Source: Akebia trifoliata
Taxonomy: Eukaryota > Streptophyta > Magnoliopsida > Ranunculales > Lardizabalaceae
Assembly: GCA_017979445.1 (NCBI GenBank)
Contig: CM030714.1
Coordinates: 16,611,892-16,675,891 of the forward strand
Direction: 5' to 3'
Length of the DNA: 64,000 bases
This document shows, piece by piece, positions 21,886 through 34,280 of this stretch; position 1 is the first letter of the stretch; every line of letters starts with the position of its first letter. A program made the position numbers and the translations under genes. The notes beneath the pieces were generated by a model. It worked only from the letters and a program-made list of their open reading frames with translations, ran no database searches and was not told the DNA's origin.

Positions 21886-23060
21886 ATGAGTGGACGAGGA
21901 AGAGGTCGAAACATAGTAGAGATGGGAAAAACTTCGGATCAAACCATTGATCTGATAGCACAACTGATATCACTTATGTGATAGATAGCTGAGTCTTAGA
22001 ACAAGTTCAGCGAGGAGATGCTCGAGTCACAAGCCAAAATAGCAAAGGAGGTAGTTGAGTTGAGGGAGCGCCAACCTTCTTCATAGAGGGCAGATCCTAT
22101 TCCACCCCAGGTTGCACCATGGGGACCATGGCCACATGTTGTGCCTTTGAGGGATAAGAGAATTTCCCAACCCTAAAAATAGGAAGATCCAAGGAGTGTG
22201 GTTATAGAATCTTTAGCAGCTATGTCCGCCAAGATTTGGGGGTTCTTTGCATTGAATGAGGTCGAAGAGTGGATTTTGAAGATCCAAGAGATTTTGAGCA
22301 TCAGGTAGTTCCCGAGAGATCAATGGGTGACGGTGGCAACATTTAAGTTAGATAGGGATGCCAATTACTGGTGGTGTTCCGAAAAAAATGTAATAGGTGA
22401 TTGATCTTTTGAGTGGGTAGATTTTAAGAAGATGTTTCTCGATAAATTCATATCTAAGATGGCTCAAGAGATCAAGCACTAGGAGTTTTTGGGATTAGTA
22501 TAGGGTAATCTATCGGTTACAAACTGTGAGTTGAAGTTCACCCAGTTGTCGCGACATGCGCTTGAGCTCATTTCGATAAATGTGTAGAAGGCTCAAATTT
22601 TTTTTAAAGGATTGCAACCCTATCTAAGGGCCAAGATGACAGTGATTGAGACCACCAATTATAGAGACACATTGAATTGAGCTTAGAAAGTTGAGTGAGA
22701 GGAAATGAAGTTATAGATTTCCAGGGGCAAATCAGCTGACCCCAGACTTTTTTTCCTCCCAAATTAGATATAGCCAAAAGGCCAACATATTCGAGATCAA
22801 GTTCCTCTGGGTCAACATATCTATGGCACAGAGTTCCTCCACCTTCGAGTTATAGAGTAGTTGGGGCTCCAATAAGGCCATTAGGGCCAAGGAGACCAAC
22901 AGGGTAGATTCAAAGACTACAGGTTCCAGTCTATTGACTGTCCATTCCATCGAGACCCATACAAGTGGGACCGTCGACATGCTTCATGTGTGGCCAGATG
23001 AGACATTTTAGTAGAGAATGCCCTTTACAGTCGCAAGCAAGGATTATTCCTAACCCTAGG
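21886..23060 (+). pseudogene. gag: Tekay gag with zinc knuckle, broken
   Basis: Starts at ATG 21886 (MSGRGRGRNIVEMGKTSDQT). The capsid part near 22230-22460 gives LNEVEEWILKIQEILSI and FKLDRDANYWWCSEKN, matching the plant gypsy gag core (A..W......F). A CCHC zinc knuckle, CFMCGQMRHFSREC, is intact at 22980-23021 in another frame. At least eight stops and frame changes lie between, for example near 21980, 22403 and 22480. Structural protein of the particle; dead here. Confidence 0.85.
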
Positions 23061-23109
23061 ATAGGGCATATCATTTGACCTAAGAGGAGGTACCTATTTC
23101 AGATGAAGA

Positions 23110-24890
23110 GTTGGAAGGTACAATTTTAATTTATAATGTTAAAATTTGAGTTTTGTTCAATACTGGTTCCTTTAGATCATACATTTCTACTAAGATTACA
23201 TAGTTGTTAGACTTAAGAACTTCTGACACGAACTGAGTAATAAAATTATCTACACCGTTGGGAGACCGTTAGGTAGTCCAGAAATTATGTCGAGACTATG
23301 TAATTAAGATAGAGGATCAGGAAATGATTACCGGTCTCAAGTTACTAGACTTTTGTGACTTCGACGTTATTTTGGGCATGGATTAGGTAGTAAGGAACCA
23401 TGTCTATGTTGATTGCTTCGTGACATTAGTTATTCTTAGGAGACTGAGGTATTTGAGGATTAAAATTCAGGGATCTAGATATAAAAGAAACGGTTCTCTA
23501 TACAAACAATTGGGAAATTTGATAGTGTCAAAGATAAAGACATTAATGGAAATGATAGAGGTAGCTAGGGAATTTGGGGATGTTTTTCCAAAAAAATTAT
23601 CATGTTTGCCATCATGATGTGAGATAGAGTTCTCGATTGATTTGGTATCAAGCACAAAGCCTATTTATATTACACCATACTGAATGACCCCGATAGAAAT
23701 TCGAGAGTTGAAATAGCAGATTTATGAGTTTATGAGTTTGTGGTTTATTTGACTTAGTTCCTTACCTTGAGGAACACCGGCTCTGTTCGTAAAAAAAAAA
23801 AAGATGGAGCTTCAATTATGCATTGATTACTGAAAGTTAAATCAAGTGACCATAAAAAATAAGTACCCTCTTCCGTGCATTGATGATCTGTTTGACTAAC
23901 TGCAGGGTGTCTAGTATTTTTATAAGATTGATTTGCAATCTGGGTACCACCAGTTGAGAATCTGTGAGGCGGATATTTCAAAGACTGCATTCCATACAAG
24001 GCTAGGGCATTTCGAGTATCTAGTGATGCCTTCTGATCTAACAAACGTACCAACAACATTTAATGATCTTATGCACCGGATATTTTGGAAACACCTCAAT
24101 AGATTTATCATCGTATTCATAGATGACACCCTGATTTATTCTAAGTTGAGAGAGGATCATGAGAGACATATCAGAATTACACTAAATATTTTACAAGAGC
24201 ACAAGCTATACGTCAAGTTCAACAAATGTGAGTTCTGGGTTCGTAAGGTGAAATTCTTAGGGCACGTAGTGTCTAGTGAAGGGATAGCAGTAGACCCTTC
24301 CAAAGTTTAAGTCATGCTATCTTGGAAATAGCCATGGACAGTGACAAACATCAGAAGTTTCATTGGGATGATAAGCTATTCTAGAAGATTTATTAAGGGA
24401 TTATCCACTCTTGCAGCACCGTTGACGAGACTAACTCAGAAAAATATCTAGTTTGAGTGAAATGACAATTGTGAGACTATCTTTCAAGAATTGAAGAAAA
24501 GATTGACGACCGTTTTGATTTTAGTATCTTTGATTTTGGACAAGAGTTTGGTGATCTTTATTGATGCATCCATGATTGGTTTGGGGGCTGATGCAATTTG
24601 GGAAGGTGGTGGCGTACGCATCTAAGAAATTGAAGAATCAAGAGAGAAACTATCCTATTCATGATCTGAAATTGACTACTATAGTATTCTCACTACGCAT
24701 ATGGAGACATTACCTATACGGAGAGAAGTTTGAAGTATTTTCCAATTATAAGGGCCTCAAGTATATATTCTCATAGCGGGAATTGAATATGAGACAGTGA
24801 CGTTGGATGGAATACCTAAAAGAATATGACTCTACCCTTGAGTATCACTAGGAAAAGACGCATGTAGTTGCCGATCATTGAGTAGCAACA
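23110..24890 (+). pseudogene. pol: Tekay protease, reverse transcriptase and RNase H, broken
   Basis: Protease near 23150-23200 has LFNTGSFRSYIS, with Asn in place of the catalytic Asp of DTGS. RT covers about 23540-24310: [49 protein letters not shown] and the catalytic [10 protein letters not shown] (near 24111-24140), followed by [20 protein letters not shown]. RNase H covers about 24320-24890: IRSFIGMISYSRRFIKG, VAYASKKLKNQERNYPIHDL and IWRHYLYGEKFEVFSN. Many in-frame stops; the longest open piece is 125 codons. The family is clear, the product is not functional. Confidence 0.88.
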
Positions 24891-25139
24891 CTGTAGCACA
24901 CATGATGGTAAAATAATGGCAGTTGCTTGAGCAAGCCACAGAAACAATATTTGAGACTCTGAAGGAAAGGTATAGACTGCACATTTGTTTGGGTATGTTG
25001 AAGATTGAAAATAAACTGATTGCATGAATTAGAGACTCATAAAATAGATGAGGATATGTAAGAATACGAATCAAGAGCTAGGGACCTGACTGACCTAGAT
25101 TGGTCGAAAATGTCAGATGAGGTTCTTAGATTCTGAGGC

Positions 25140-26450
25140 AAGATGTGGATACCTCAGGACTAGCAGTTGAGGTCTAATATACTGAGTGAGGCATACAATT
25201 CCTTATATTTTATTCATCTAGGAGGTACGAAAATGTATAGAGATCTGCATAGAAATTTTTGATTTTCAAGTCTAAAGAAAGTTCTCATAGAATATGTAGG
25301 TAGATGCCTGACATGTCAACAAGTTAAGTTAGAACACTGAAATCTAGCAGACTTACTCCAACCATTATCTATAGTGGAATGGAAGTGGAAGCATGTGACT
25401 ATGGACTTTGTAGTTGGGTTACCAAGAGCTAGTGATGGGTCAAACGCCATATGGGTGATTGTGGATCGACTAACGAAGTCAGTAAATTTTCTTTCGATTC
25501 AAATTTCATTATGCCTTGACAAACTTAGCTAAATATATATATAGTTGAGATAGTTCAATTGCATGAAGCGTTGGTTTTTATCGTGTTGGACAAGAATCCC
25601 GAATTTACTTTTCGATTCTAGAAGAGTCTACACAAAGCCATGGGTACATAGTTGAACTCCAATATAGCTTTTCATCCACAGTCAGATGGATAGTTGGAGT
25701 ACGTGATATAGATTTTAAAGGACATACTATGAGCATGTGTCTTGGATTTTAGAAGAGGTTGGAAGCGCCACTTACCGTTGGTAAAGTTATCCTATAACAA
25801 TAGTTTTCAAGCTATTATCGGCATGTCACCATTCGAAGCCTTGTACGGCAGACCGTTTCAATCATCGATGTGTTGGGCAGAGACAAGGGATACCACGGTG
25901 TTGGGATTGGAGATTGTTGAGGAAATTACTAAGACAATATGCGTTATACGAGATAGATTAAAAATTGCTCAGAGTAGACAAAAGAGTTATGTAGACAAAT
26001 GATGCAGACCTTTGGAATTTCAAGTTGAGGATAGAGAGTTACTGAAAGTATCGCGTTGAAAAAGAATCTCCAAGTTTGGCATGAAGGGTAAATTGAAACC
26101 ATAATAATGGAACGAATAGAGCTAGTGGCATACAGATTGATTCTACCAGCACAGCTTCAGCAGATCCACAATATGTTCGATGTGTTTATACGGAATAAGT
26201 ATTTGCTAGATCTTTCACATGTGGTTGACTTGCATGATTTCGAGGTAAATGAAGATGTGTCCTACGAAGAAGGTGCTATATAAATACTTGACAAGAGAAT
26301 AAAATAACTTAGATCTAAATCTATTCCTCTGGTCAAAGTACTGTGGAGACACCACAACGTGGAAGAAGCCATATAGGAAAAATAGGTAGAGATGCAGGCT
26401 AAGTATCTAGAACTATTCTGAGACTAAGGTATGATTTCAATTTGAAGACC
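25140..26450 (+). pseudogene. pol: Tekay integrase with C-terminal chromodomain, broken
   Basis: A zinc-binding region near 25195-25330 gives FIHLGGTKMYRDLHRNF and RCLTCQQVKLEH. The core follows near 25380-26000: [41 protein letters not shown] and LSYNNSFQAIIGMSPFEALY. The C-terminus near 26200-26420 gives LSHVVDLHDFEV, then LVKVLWRHHNVEEA and MQAKYLELF, the chromodomain pattern of Tekay elements (VKVLWRNH..EEATWE). In other chromoviruses this domain directs insertion to heterochromatin. Many stops. Confidence 0.88.
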
Positions 26451-26461
26451 AAATTTTTATT

Positions 26462-26474
26462 AAGGTAGGGAGAA
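26462..26474 (+). promoter_or_regulatory. Polypurine tract of Z1
   Basis: aaggtagggagaa directly before the 3' LTR start TGTAATACC; priming site for plus-strand DNA. Confidence 0.75.
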
Positions 26475-27956
26475 TGTAATACCTCGAGTTTTTAATTCAC
26501 ATTTCGAGGAAAATCAAATAGTAAAATTTTGAAAAAATTCAAAAAGTTGGACTTAGGATTAAACTTTTGGATTTTGTTCTAATCATTTAAATGAAATTTG
26601 ACTTTGCCATTGAAGTCAAAATGGCCAAAAAAATCATATTTTAGCTTGTAAGCTCACTCAAATTCGAGTTCGAATAGAAAAATTATGAAATCCTTGATTT
26701 TCTTATCAGATGAGGCCTAAAAAGGTGAATTTTTGTTAAAACAAAAATTTGTGGAATCCGATCATATCATTAGGTCTGCGACAAAAAGTTATAAAGAATG
26801 GAGTGCTCCTTCATCGATTTTTGAGTCTGGGAAGTCGAGATACCGACAAAAATATAAACAAGTTAGGAAACACCAATTATGCCCCTCAAATCTTTATATA
26901 AAAGAACTTAGATGTTCTTTTATTTCATTCTCTTCTCTTCAATGAAATTGAAATCCAACCAACTAATCAACCAAGGGTTTCAACCCCTTCCCATCAAGAT
27001 CCGTCGTGAACGAGTCCTCATTGATTATCGATGAAGAAGAAGAAGTTGCCAACGTCGATGAGCTCTACGTTTCTACCATCCTTGATCCTTATTTCCTTTC
27101 TATCTCTTTGTTTCCCATAAAAAACTAACGAATAGGTTTCAATACACTCCACTCAGGGTTCCATCTATCTGGATACAGATTTGTCCTCCATCGTAGAAAG
27201 GAAGGTGAAGGTCACCATCAAGATCTTCGCAAACCATTGATTGGGGCAACCAAGTCTATCCAACCTCAATTTCTTATTGTCAACGTTGACCTTTCGTATG
27301 GGACTCTCAATTCCTATTGGTAATCGTAGATTGCGAAAATTACATCTAGGACTTTTATTGGACTTATAATGTGTTTTAAATTGTAGAAATTATTTGCTTC
27401 TGTTTTCAAATTCATGCAAAACCTACACATTTGAAATTTTTTTAATCTTATTTTAGCAATTAATACGTGGGTAGGATAATAGATCGAAGAAATTTGAAAA
27501 ATTGGTCGAAAATCAAATTTTTGCACAGTTTACCAATTCTTTGGGTAGGATTGGTGGTGCCACTACCAGTTACCGTCAAAATTGATTTTGAAAATTCAAT
27601 TTCTACACATTTTTGAGACCCCATTTTGACTAAATTTGCTATAGTTTCAGTTAAATTGTCAAAATTGAATTTGAAAATTTGAAAATGATTATTTTTAAAA
27701 GAGTTTATGATATTTGATAAATTTCAAAAAAAGAAAATGATATTCGAAGATCCGAGAAGTGAATTCACCAAAAAAAAGAGGAGAAAAAATAATGAAACAG
27801 TAAAATGTCACAATCACACCCAAGGGGTGATGTCGACATTTTACATTATTATGCTATGTACGGGTTGATGAACGGATATCTAGGGGTAATTTACTTTTGG
27901 GTGCATGTTTATTTATTTTTTATTAGCATAATGTACTAGATTAATTTTTGCATTAT
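26475..27956 (+). mobile_element. 3' LTR of Z1, first segment
   Basis: Colinear with 18241-19770 of the 5' LTR (for example gggtttcaaccccttcccat near 26978, the hairpin at 27800-27844, and gatgaacggatatctaggg). Cut at 27956 by Z2; the next base of this LTR is near 61649. The 5 bp before Z2 are ATTAT and those after it ACTAT. Confidence 0.85.
27800..27844 (+). promoter_or_regulatory. Conserved inverted repeat (hairpin) in Tekay LTRs
   Basis: Left arm gtaaaatgtcacaatcacac pairs with right arm ending gtgatgtcgacattttac around a short ccaagg centre: about 20-bp arms with one or two bulges. Equivalent hairpins lie at 19615-19662, 29412-29457 and 59882-59927 (complement), always followed by gatgaacggatatc or its complement. 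Function unknown; a site in the R/U5 part of the transcript is possible. Confidence 0.6.
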
Positions 27957-29722
27957 TGTAAAACCCCGAGTTTTCAATTCATATCTCGAGAAAAAATAAA
28001 TAGTGAAATTTTGAGAAAATCTTGAAAGTGGGACTTAGGGGTAAAATTTTAGGAGGTTTCTGATCATTTTTAAGGAAATCTGACCTCACCATTGGATTCA
28101 AAATGATCGAAAAACATACTTTAGCCTGTAAGCACGCTCAAGTGCGAGTCCGAATAGAAAAATTACAAAATCCTCGATCACCGAGTCGAACCAGGCTAAA
28201 ATAATGACTTTTTGCTAAAGCAAGAGTTTTTAAAATTTGATCATACCATTGGATTCATAAAGAAAAATTATTGAACATAGACTATTTATTTATCATTTTT
28301 GGAGATCAGGAAGTCGAATTATCGTCAAAAACGAAAATGATGTCAATTTTAAGGGTCACCTTAGGTCAAAAATGTAAATTTTTGTTAGAGATAGAATTTG
28401 TAGAAATTGAATATATCATTAGATCCAGAATGAAAAATTAGACAAAATAGAGTATTCATTTGTCTTTTTTGGAGTCCGGACGGTCAAATTATCGTCAATC
28501 AAAATAATAAGCAAAATATCGATTTCATCCCAAGATATATATAAATAAATTTTTTTAACTTTTTCCACTATTTAAGTTCTTTTTAAACGACCCAAAACTA
28601 GCCAACCCATTTACAAAAAAAATCATTTTTTCTTCGGATTCGTCGCAAACCGCTCACCGTCGACTTTCGACATAGAAGGGAAAAATGTCTACAGCCTCGA
28701 CATCTACAAAACCCACACAAGATCTCTTCGTTTCATTTTCTCTTTTACCCTAAATCGTCAAAAATCAATCGTATATATATATACGGGAGTTTCGAAACTT
28801 CGACCTCGGATTTTGCCTATTTCGGGATCAAATCGTCTTCCATAGCAAAAGAGAGAAAGGACGACGGCATCGAGATCTTCGAAACCACCGGGTCAGATTC
28901 AAAAATCAGCCATTTTGAAATTAGATCCATCTCGATTTTCATGCCGATCGCCTCAGTTTTCGCGCACGTATTTCAATTTCGTTACTTAGAGATTGTAAGG
29001 AATTCTCCATTTCTATTAGTAATCGTAAATTTTGAAAATTACATTTAGGATTTTATTAAAAATTTGTTGTGAGTTTCAAAAAAAATATCGAATTCAATAG
29101 GTTATTTCAAATTCATGTCAGAACTTGCATGTTTGATATGTTTAATTGTATTTTATAACAAATTATAAACAGGTAGGATATTTCACCGGGTTATTTCCGT
29201 AAGTTGGGTCTTATGCATCGCTCGGACTGCGTTTTGATTTAAGTTTTGTATTTTTTCAATATTATTGGTAAAAATGAATTTCATAGTTAGAAAAATGATT
29301 TAATATTCAATGAACTCATATTGAGTTGATGAATATCAGAAAGTGGATATTTTATTTGAAAGATTAAAAACTGTAAAAAAAAATTGAAAAAAGGGAAAAA
29401 GGGTATGAAACGGAAAAATGTCAGAGTCACACCCAAGGGATGATGTCTACATTTTATATTGTTGTGTTGTGTGTAGGTTGGTGAATGGATATCTAAGGAT
29501 AATGTTACTGGTTGCATGTTTATTTATTTTCTATTAGCGCGAGATGCTTTTTACTTTTCCGTTCTGTTATTTATTTTAGGCCGGTGGCCATGCTTGCATG
29601 GTAGGAAACTGGATATCCATGCTCAACCGTGTATTGTTAATTTATCTTTTATTTTCAAATAAAAATAATATGTATATGTAGTTATTTTGTGAGCTATTAA
29701 AGAGTCTGTGAATGCTTGAAGT
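27957..29722 (+). mobile_element. Solo Tekay LTR Z2, first segment
   Basis: Begins TGTAAAACCCCGAGTTTTCA. The LTR continues at about 57390-58389 and 61565-61643, where it ends GGGGCGCCACA; the total matches the 3.17-kb LTR at 58390-61559. Flanks are ATTAT (27952-27956) and ACTAT (61644-61648), a 5-bp duplication with one mismatch. No PBS or internal domain follows, so it is a solo LTR inserted in the Z1 3' LTR. Segment one ends where a Tat LTR starts. Confidence 0.85.
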
Positions 29723-31433
29723 TGTAGACACCCAATTTTTGCATCCGCCTGATTAATCAACTCGTCAACCCGATCGCAACGGTTCCCAATGATGGATGTT
29801 TATTCCATTGCTTTATTTTGTTATCAGATATGTTTCAGAAATCCGGATGCGGTATCTCAAACTGACAAAACCTTAGAAACCAAGCTACGCTAGGAAAATA
29901 TGACCCGAGAAACATAGAAATCATCATCTTGCAGACAAAAAGAAGTTTCACGATAAAAATCACTAAAAATTGATCAAATTATCAAAATACCCCTAACATC
30001 AAAATAACCCTAGAGCCTACGTTACGCTTAGAAAAATCCATTCAAACACGTAAAATAACAAATCGAATTCAAATAAATTACTTCGCCAATTTTCACAGAA
30101 TTCGACAAATTACGAAAATGCCCCTCATAAAGTTCACGATCATTTCACACAAAAATTCATAAATGACACAAACCAATATTTTCATTGAATTCCTTACGAA
30201 AAATCGATTCTAAAACATCCTGGAACATAAAAAACTGACTTAAAACGTGAAAAGTCCTCTCTGGGGGTAAAACGATAAATTCACAATTTTCATAATTAAT
30301 AATTTCGAAATTAATAAATAAAAAATTAAATAATTAAATTAAAACACTAATGAAATTAATTTAAAAATTTGAACTAAAAAAAATCGATCAATCGGGCTCT
30401 CATGGAAAATTGTTGAGGGTTCGTGAGATATTTCTTTAAGGACCCCTCCATTTGGGGGTCCAAAGAATTAAAGATATAATAGTGGAGGGTTCTCCAAAAA
30501 TTTAAAGTCAATCAAGCAAGACTAAGGTCAAGGTATTAAAGTCAATCAAGTGAGACTAAAGTCAAAATTAAAGTCAATTAAGCAAGACTGAAGTCAAGAT
30601 ATTAAAAGTCAATCAATTAAGACTAAAAGTCAAAATCATAATAGAGTTCTAATTAAATAATAACTCTATCTAATAGAGTTCTAATTAAAACACAACTCCA
30701 CCTAAAACAATTCTAATTAAAACACAACTCTACCTAAAATAATTCTAACTAAAACACAACTCTAATTAAAAGAACTCTAATTAAACACTAACTCTATCTA
30801 AATCAACTCCTAAAAAAATCTATAAATAGAGGTCTCCACACCCTATTTTCATATCAAATCATAAACCCTAAGAGAAGTAGGTCTAAAAGTCCTCCTAACC
30901 TCCCATAAACCCTAGTTTTGGAGTCTCAACTCCTTACCTAATATCCCTCATTCGATTTTAGCCTAAAAAACACCTAAAAACCCTTCCAAAACAACCCAAA
31001 ATTCATAACAAACTCGAAGAATTCAGATCAAAAAAGGAGATACCTTACCTCGGAGATCAGAAATCGAATCCGGAGACAGAACGAAGCAATGAGTACGGTA
31101 CAAGGAATAATTTTTATCAGATCTGAGGGAACAAGGTCTTTGCTATCGGAAAGGTATAATTTCTTATTTTCTCTTATTATCAAGGTTTTTTTTAGCAATG
31201 TAATTTATTTGGGAAGTTAGTAGAGACTGGCTTTGGCCGGGCGGGGTTGGTGCCTAACACCTTCCAACCCCGTAACATGATCCCCGAATTCAGTTTTTTT
31301 TTCTGTTCTAGATTAGTTCTTTATCCATTTAGAGTCATTGATCGGTTCCTAGACTGTAATAACTAGGTGGCGACTCCCAAATCTCAAGGGTCAAAAGCGG
31401 ATCTGCGCACCCCGCGGATCGAGGGCGCTTTCA
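29723..31433 (+). mobile_element. 5' LTR of Tat element X
   Basis: TGTAGACACCCAATTTTTGC to GAGGGCGCTTTCA, 1711 bp. It is followed at once by a PBS, so it is a 5' LTR. It has a TATA box at 30821-30828, short gtcaatcaag-type tandem repeats at 30500-30640, and a block at 30400-30500 (ggacccctccatttgggggt) that is shared with the LTRs of the gag-only element at 44472-55959 but absent from the LTR at 40664. It is inserted in Z2 after gaatgcttgaagt. Confidence 0.92.
30821..30828 (+). promoter_or_regulatory. TATA box of the Tat X LTR
   Basis: TATAAATA in aatctataaatagaggtctc. The same box at the same LTR position occurs at 14313-14320, 41624-41630 (TATAAAA) and, on the minus strand, 54888-54895. 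The U3/R border should lie about 30 bp downstream, near the conserved acaccctattttc. Confidence 0.7.
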
Positions 31434-31434
31434 G

Positions 31435-31452
31435 TGGCGACTCCACTTGGGA
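31435..31452 (+). promoter_or_regulatory. Primer-binding site of element X, tRNA-Arg type
   Basis: tggcgactccacttggga, one base after the LTR. It is the tRNA-Arg-type site typical of Tat/Ogre elements. Confidence 0.85.
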
Positions 31453-32394
31453 CATTGAGGATTAGACTTGAAAAATCCCAAGTATGGGAACATTGCCAAT
31501 GACCTAGTTTTATTTAAATTTTAGTTTGTTTCTTTTTGTTTATCAGTGTTTATTTATTATGTTTATTAGTCCAATCATTAGTTATTCGGTTTGATGCCGA
31601 GTGCGTTAACCTGGCATATTATTCTGTAGTTTAGTCGAGAGTCACTTAGGATGACTTTAAATAATGCTAAATTTCAAAGGGTAATTTTATTGAGGGTGAA
31701 ATAATGAAATAAAAGGGGATCTTTTATTTATTTATTTGTTTTTTAGTTTTTTAGGTACGTCGATTTGTTTTTTTTATATAACGGACGATTTCTTTTTCGA
31801 TTATTTGACTATTTTTTTTTTTTAAATAAAAAATAAAAATAAAAAAGAGTTTTTTTTAGTTTATTTAGGTGTTCAGTTTTTTTTATTTGTTTTTGCAAGT
31901 TCTACTGTTAGATAGCAAACAAAAGAAAAGTGAAAAAAAATGATAAACAAAAAAAAAGAGAAAGGGATTTTTTTTAGAGGTTCTGCTGCTGCAGCTTGCT
32001 GTTTTTTTTTAGGACGGTGTGTCCTCGGTAAAAAGCCATTTTTAATGATCGAACCCTTAACTTCTCAACTTAATTGATTGGGTGTTATAAGTAAAAAATC
32101 TCTTTTACTTTGTTTTCAACCCATTTAATCAGTTCTTTTAAAAGAAAATCGTCTTCCCCACTTCGTTCCATCGGTCTCAACAGAGACCGAAGAACCTTGC
32201 ACCCCGAGTGTTCCTAAACTATGCTTTGGTTTGCAAATCTCGGCCGATCTAAGTATCAACCGATCGAAGTAGATCTCATCTTGATTACTTCTTGATCGAA
32301 CAAGTAATGGTGAACTAATGGACTAGTAGGGGGTGTTGTCTTCTTTACGAGATGGGAGATTCGATTAAGATCCGAGAGCTCAAACATTATTTTT

Positions 32395-32580
32395 CTTTCT
32401 CAATTTTTGTGGCTGTTTTTTGGGACTGGTAGGGCGCTGTTCCTGTTTTTTTTTTCACTCGAATATCATTTCAAGTCTCGATTTTTGTGGCTGTTTTTTA
32501 GGACTGGTAGGGCGCTATTCCTGAGTTTTTTTTCACTCAAATATTGTTTCAAGTCTCGATTTTGGTGGCTGTTTTTTTTT
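32395..32580 (+). repeat. 78-bp tandem repeat in the leader
   Basis: About 2.4 copies of a unit carrying ttgtggctgtttttt, actggtagggcgct and tttcaagtctcgat; gtggctg starts at 32409, 32487 and 32565, exactly 78 bp apart. Confidence 0.8.
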
Positions 32581-33820
32581 CGATTAGTTGTTTTTTTGAG
32601 ATAGATGCTGTTGATCTCGATTTCGAATGTGAGGATCTCTATGGAGATGTGTTTGAATCTCTGTTTCTTTCTCTTTCTTTCAAACAAAAGACCGGAATCA
32701 TCAAAAGCCAGTTCATGGAGGGAATTTTCATCGCAGCAGGCTGAGATGAAAATTTATCCTCATGAAACTCCATGAGTTTATAAGACTGCAACTCGGATAT
32801 GTTATGTTCTCTCTGCGTTTTTGCTTGATTAACTTTGTCCAAGTTATCGGTTATTTCTCTTCTGCGCTCTCGGTTCTGGATAACCAACAACGTTAATGGC
32901 CAAATATCGATTTAATAATAGCGGTTCTTATGACCTAGGTCTTTGAGATTAAATGTCAATCGTATTTAGTTCCAAAAATCCATTATACCATGTTGTTCCA
33001 TTAAGCCAATCCTATCCCATTTTACAGGTTTTTATTAATTGGAAAGCATCGATCGAGAGTTTGAGTAAAAATAAGATCTTGCAAATTTAACGCAATTTTT
33101 CGGACATTTTTCCGTCAATTAAGGGGTTTAACTTATTGAATTATACCTCCATCAAGGCCCTGAATCGATAAGAAAGTTAAAAAAAAAAATCATATTTTCA
33201 AAAGAAAAATCGAGTCTTGAATGTTGCCGACAACAACATGGGGGTTTATCTTTTTGTCTTGTTTGGTTTCATTGAGATTAACTTGTTTTCTAAAAAAAAT
33301 AAAAAATAAAAAAAATAAAAAACTAAAAACATCCCCTTTATCTCATCAATCATTGTTATATCCTCAATTCGACGTCCCTTGAAATTTTGAATTATTTTAG
33401 GATCACCCAAAATAATTTTTGAAAAAAAGGAAATGGAGCAAATCCATTTGATTTGGATAAAGGGTTTTTCCGTGTGCACGTTTCATTATTGAATTTGGTT
33501 AGGGTCACCCCAAAATAACCTTGATTGGACTATATAATTCTTTGAGACTTGGAACTAGGGGCTTATTTCAATGATTCGATTTAATTATTAATTTTTAATC
33601 GCCTTTCTAACATGCCATAATCTTGTTTGAAATACATGTTTGATATTGATCATAATGTTGATGTGATGGAATGTGATCGGATTGGTATTTAATATTCATG
33701 CGATATAAATGTTGTAATGGTTTGATAAGGCCCATGGGCCCATGTTGTTTGAAAAAGGCCCCGGGCACACCCCACCCTGCTTTGCACACACCACATGCAC
33801 GTTTACTGTTTTACTCACTT

Positions 33821-34120
33821 ACATGTCCCGTATAGCCAACGTGGCACTAGTGCGTGGCCCGGTCTCTTCGGAGATGTGACGTCATTCATGAAAATCACAA
33901 CTCCAGTCACGTACCTTAGGGTATATCAAACTGGGGCATCAATACCATCTGATCAGGTGATTCTGAGAGGTATATTGATGCACCCAGGCTGGAGCGACCT
34001 GAGCCTTTGACCTATTGTGAGCCACACAGTCACATGTCCCGATTGCCAACGTAGTACTAGTACGTGGTCGGTTCCCTCGTGGGATGCCAAACCATTTATG
34101 AAAGTTACAACTCTTGACCC
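33821..34120 (+). repeat. Diverged direct duplication inside the Tat leader
   Basis: catgtcccgtatagccaacg followed by tggcactagtgcgtggcccg at 33821 is repeated as catgtcccgattgccaacgt and agtactagtacgtggtcgg at 34034, 213 bp later. Both are followed by cat(t)tatgaaa and acaactc. Words near 34365 (cggtatatcaaacc) echo 33917 (gggtatatcaaact), hinting at a third module. Confidence 0.65.
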
Positions 34121-34280
34121 GTACCCGTAGGTATAAAAGATAATCTAAGTATATCAATTGCACTTCTTGGTCAAAATCGATGCCTAAGCAAGATCTTTCC
34201 CTGCTGTACCCTACTGTACGAGGGGGATAGACTATGAATATTCTAGACGAGAGGTATTTAAGTGGGCCCTTACTCAGCAT
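33939..34280 (-). other. 113-codon antisense frame in the X leader, conserved in length
   Basis: Minus-strand frame from ATG 34278-34280 to a TGA, starting MLSKGPLKYLSSRI and ending SQNHLIRWY. A frame of identical length, without indels, lies antisense to the gag-only element at 52550-52891; the element Y copy (56141-56470) has a 2-bp insertion that splits it. No known domain. By my hand comparison of the first two copies, replacement changes (about 13) outnumber silent ones (about 5), close to the ratio expected without protein selection. It may be a by-product of a conserved leader. Confidence 0.3.
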
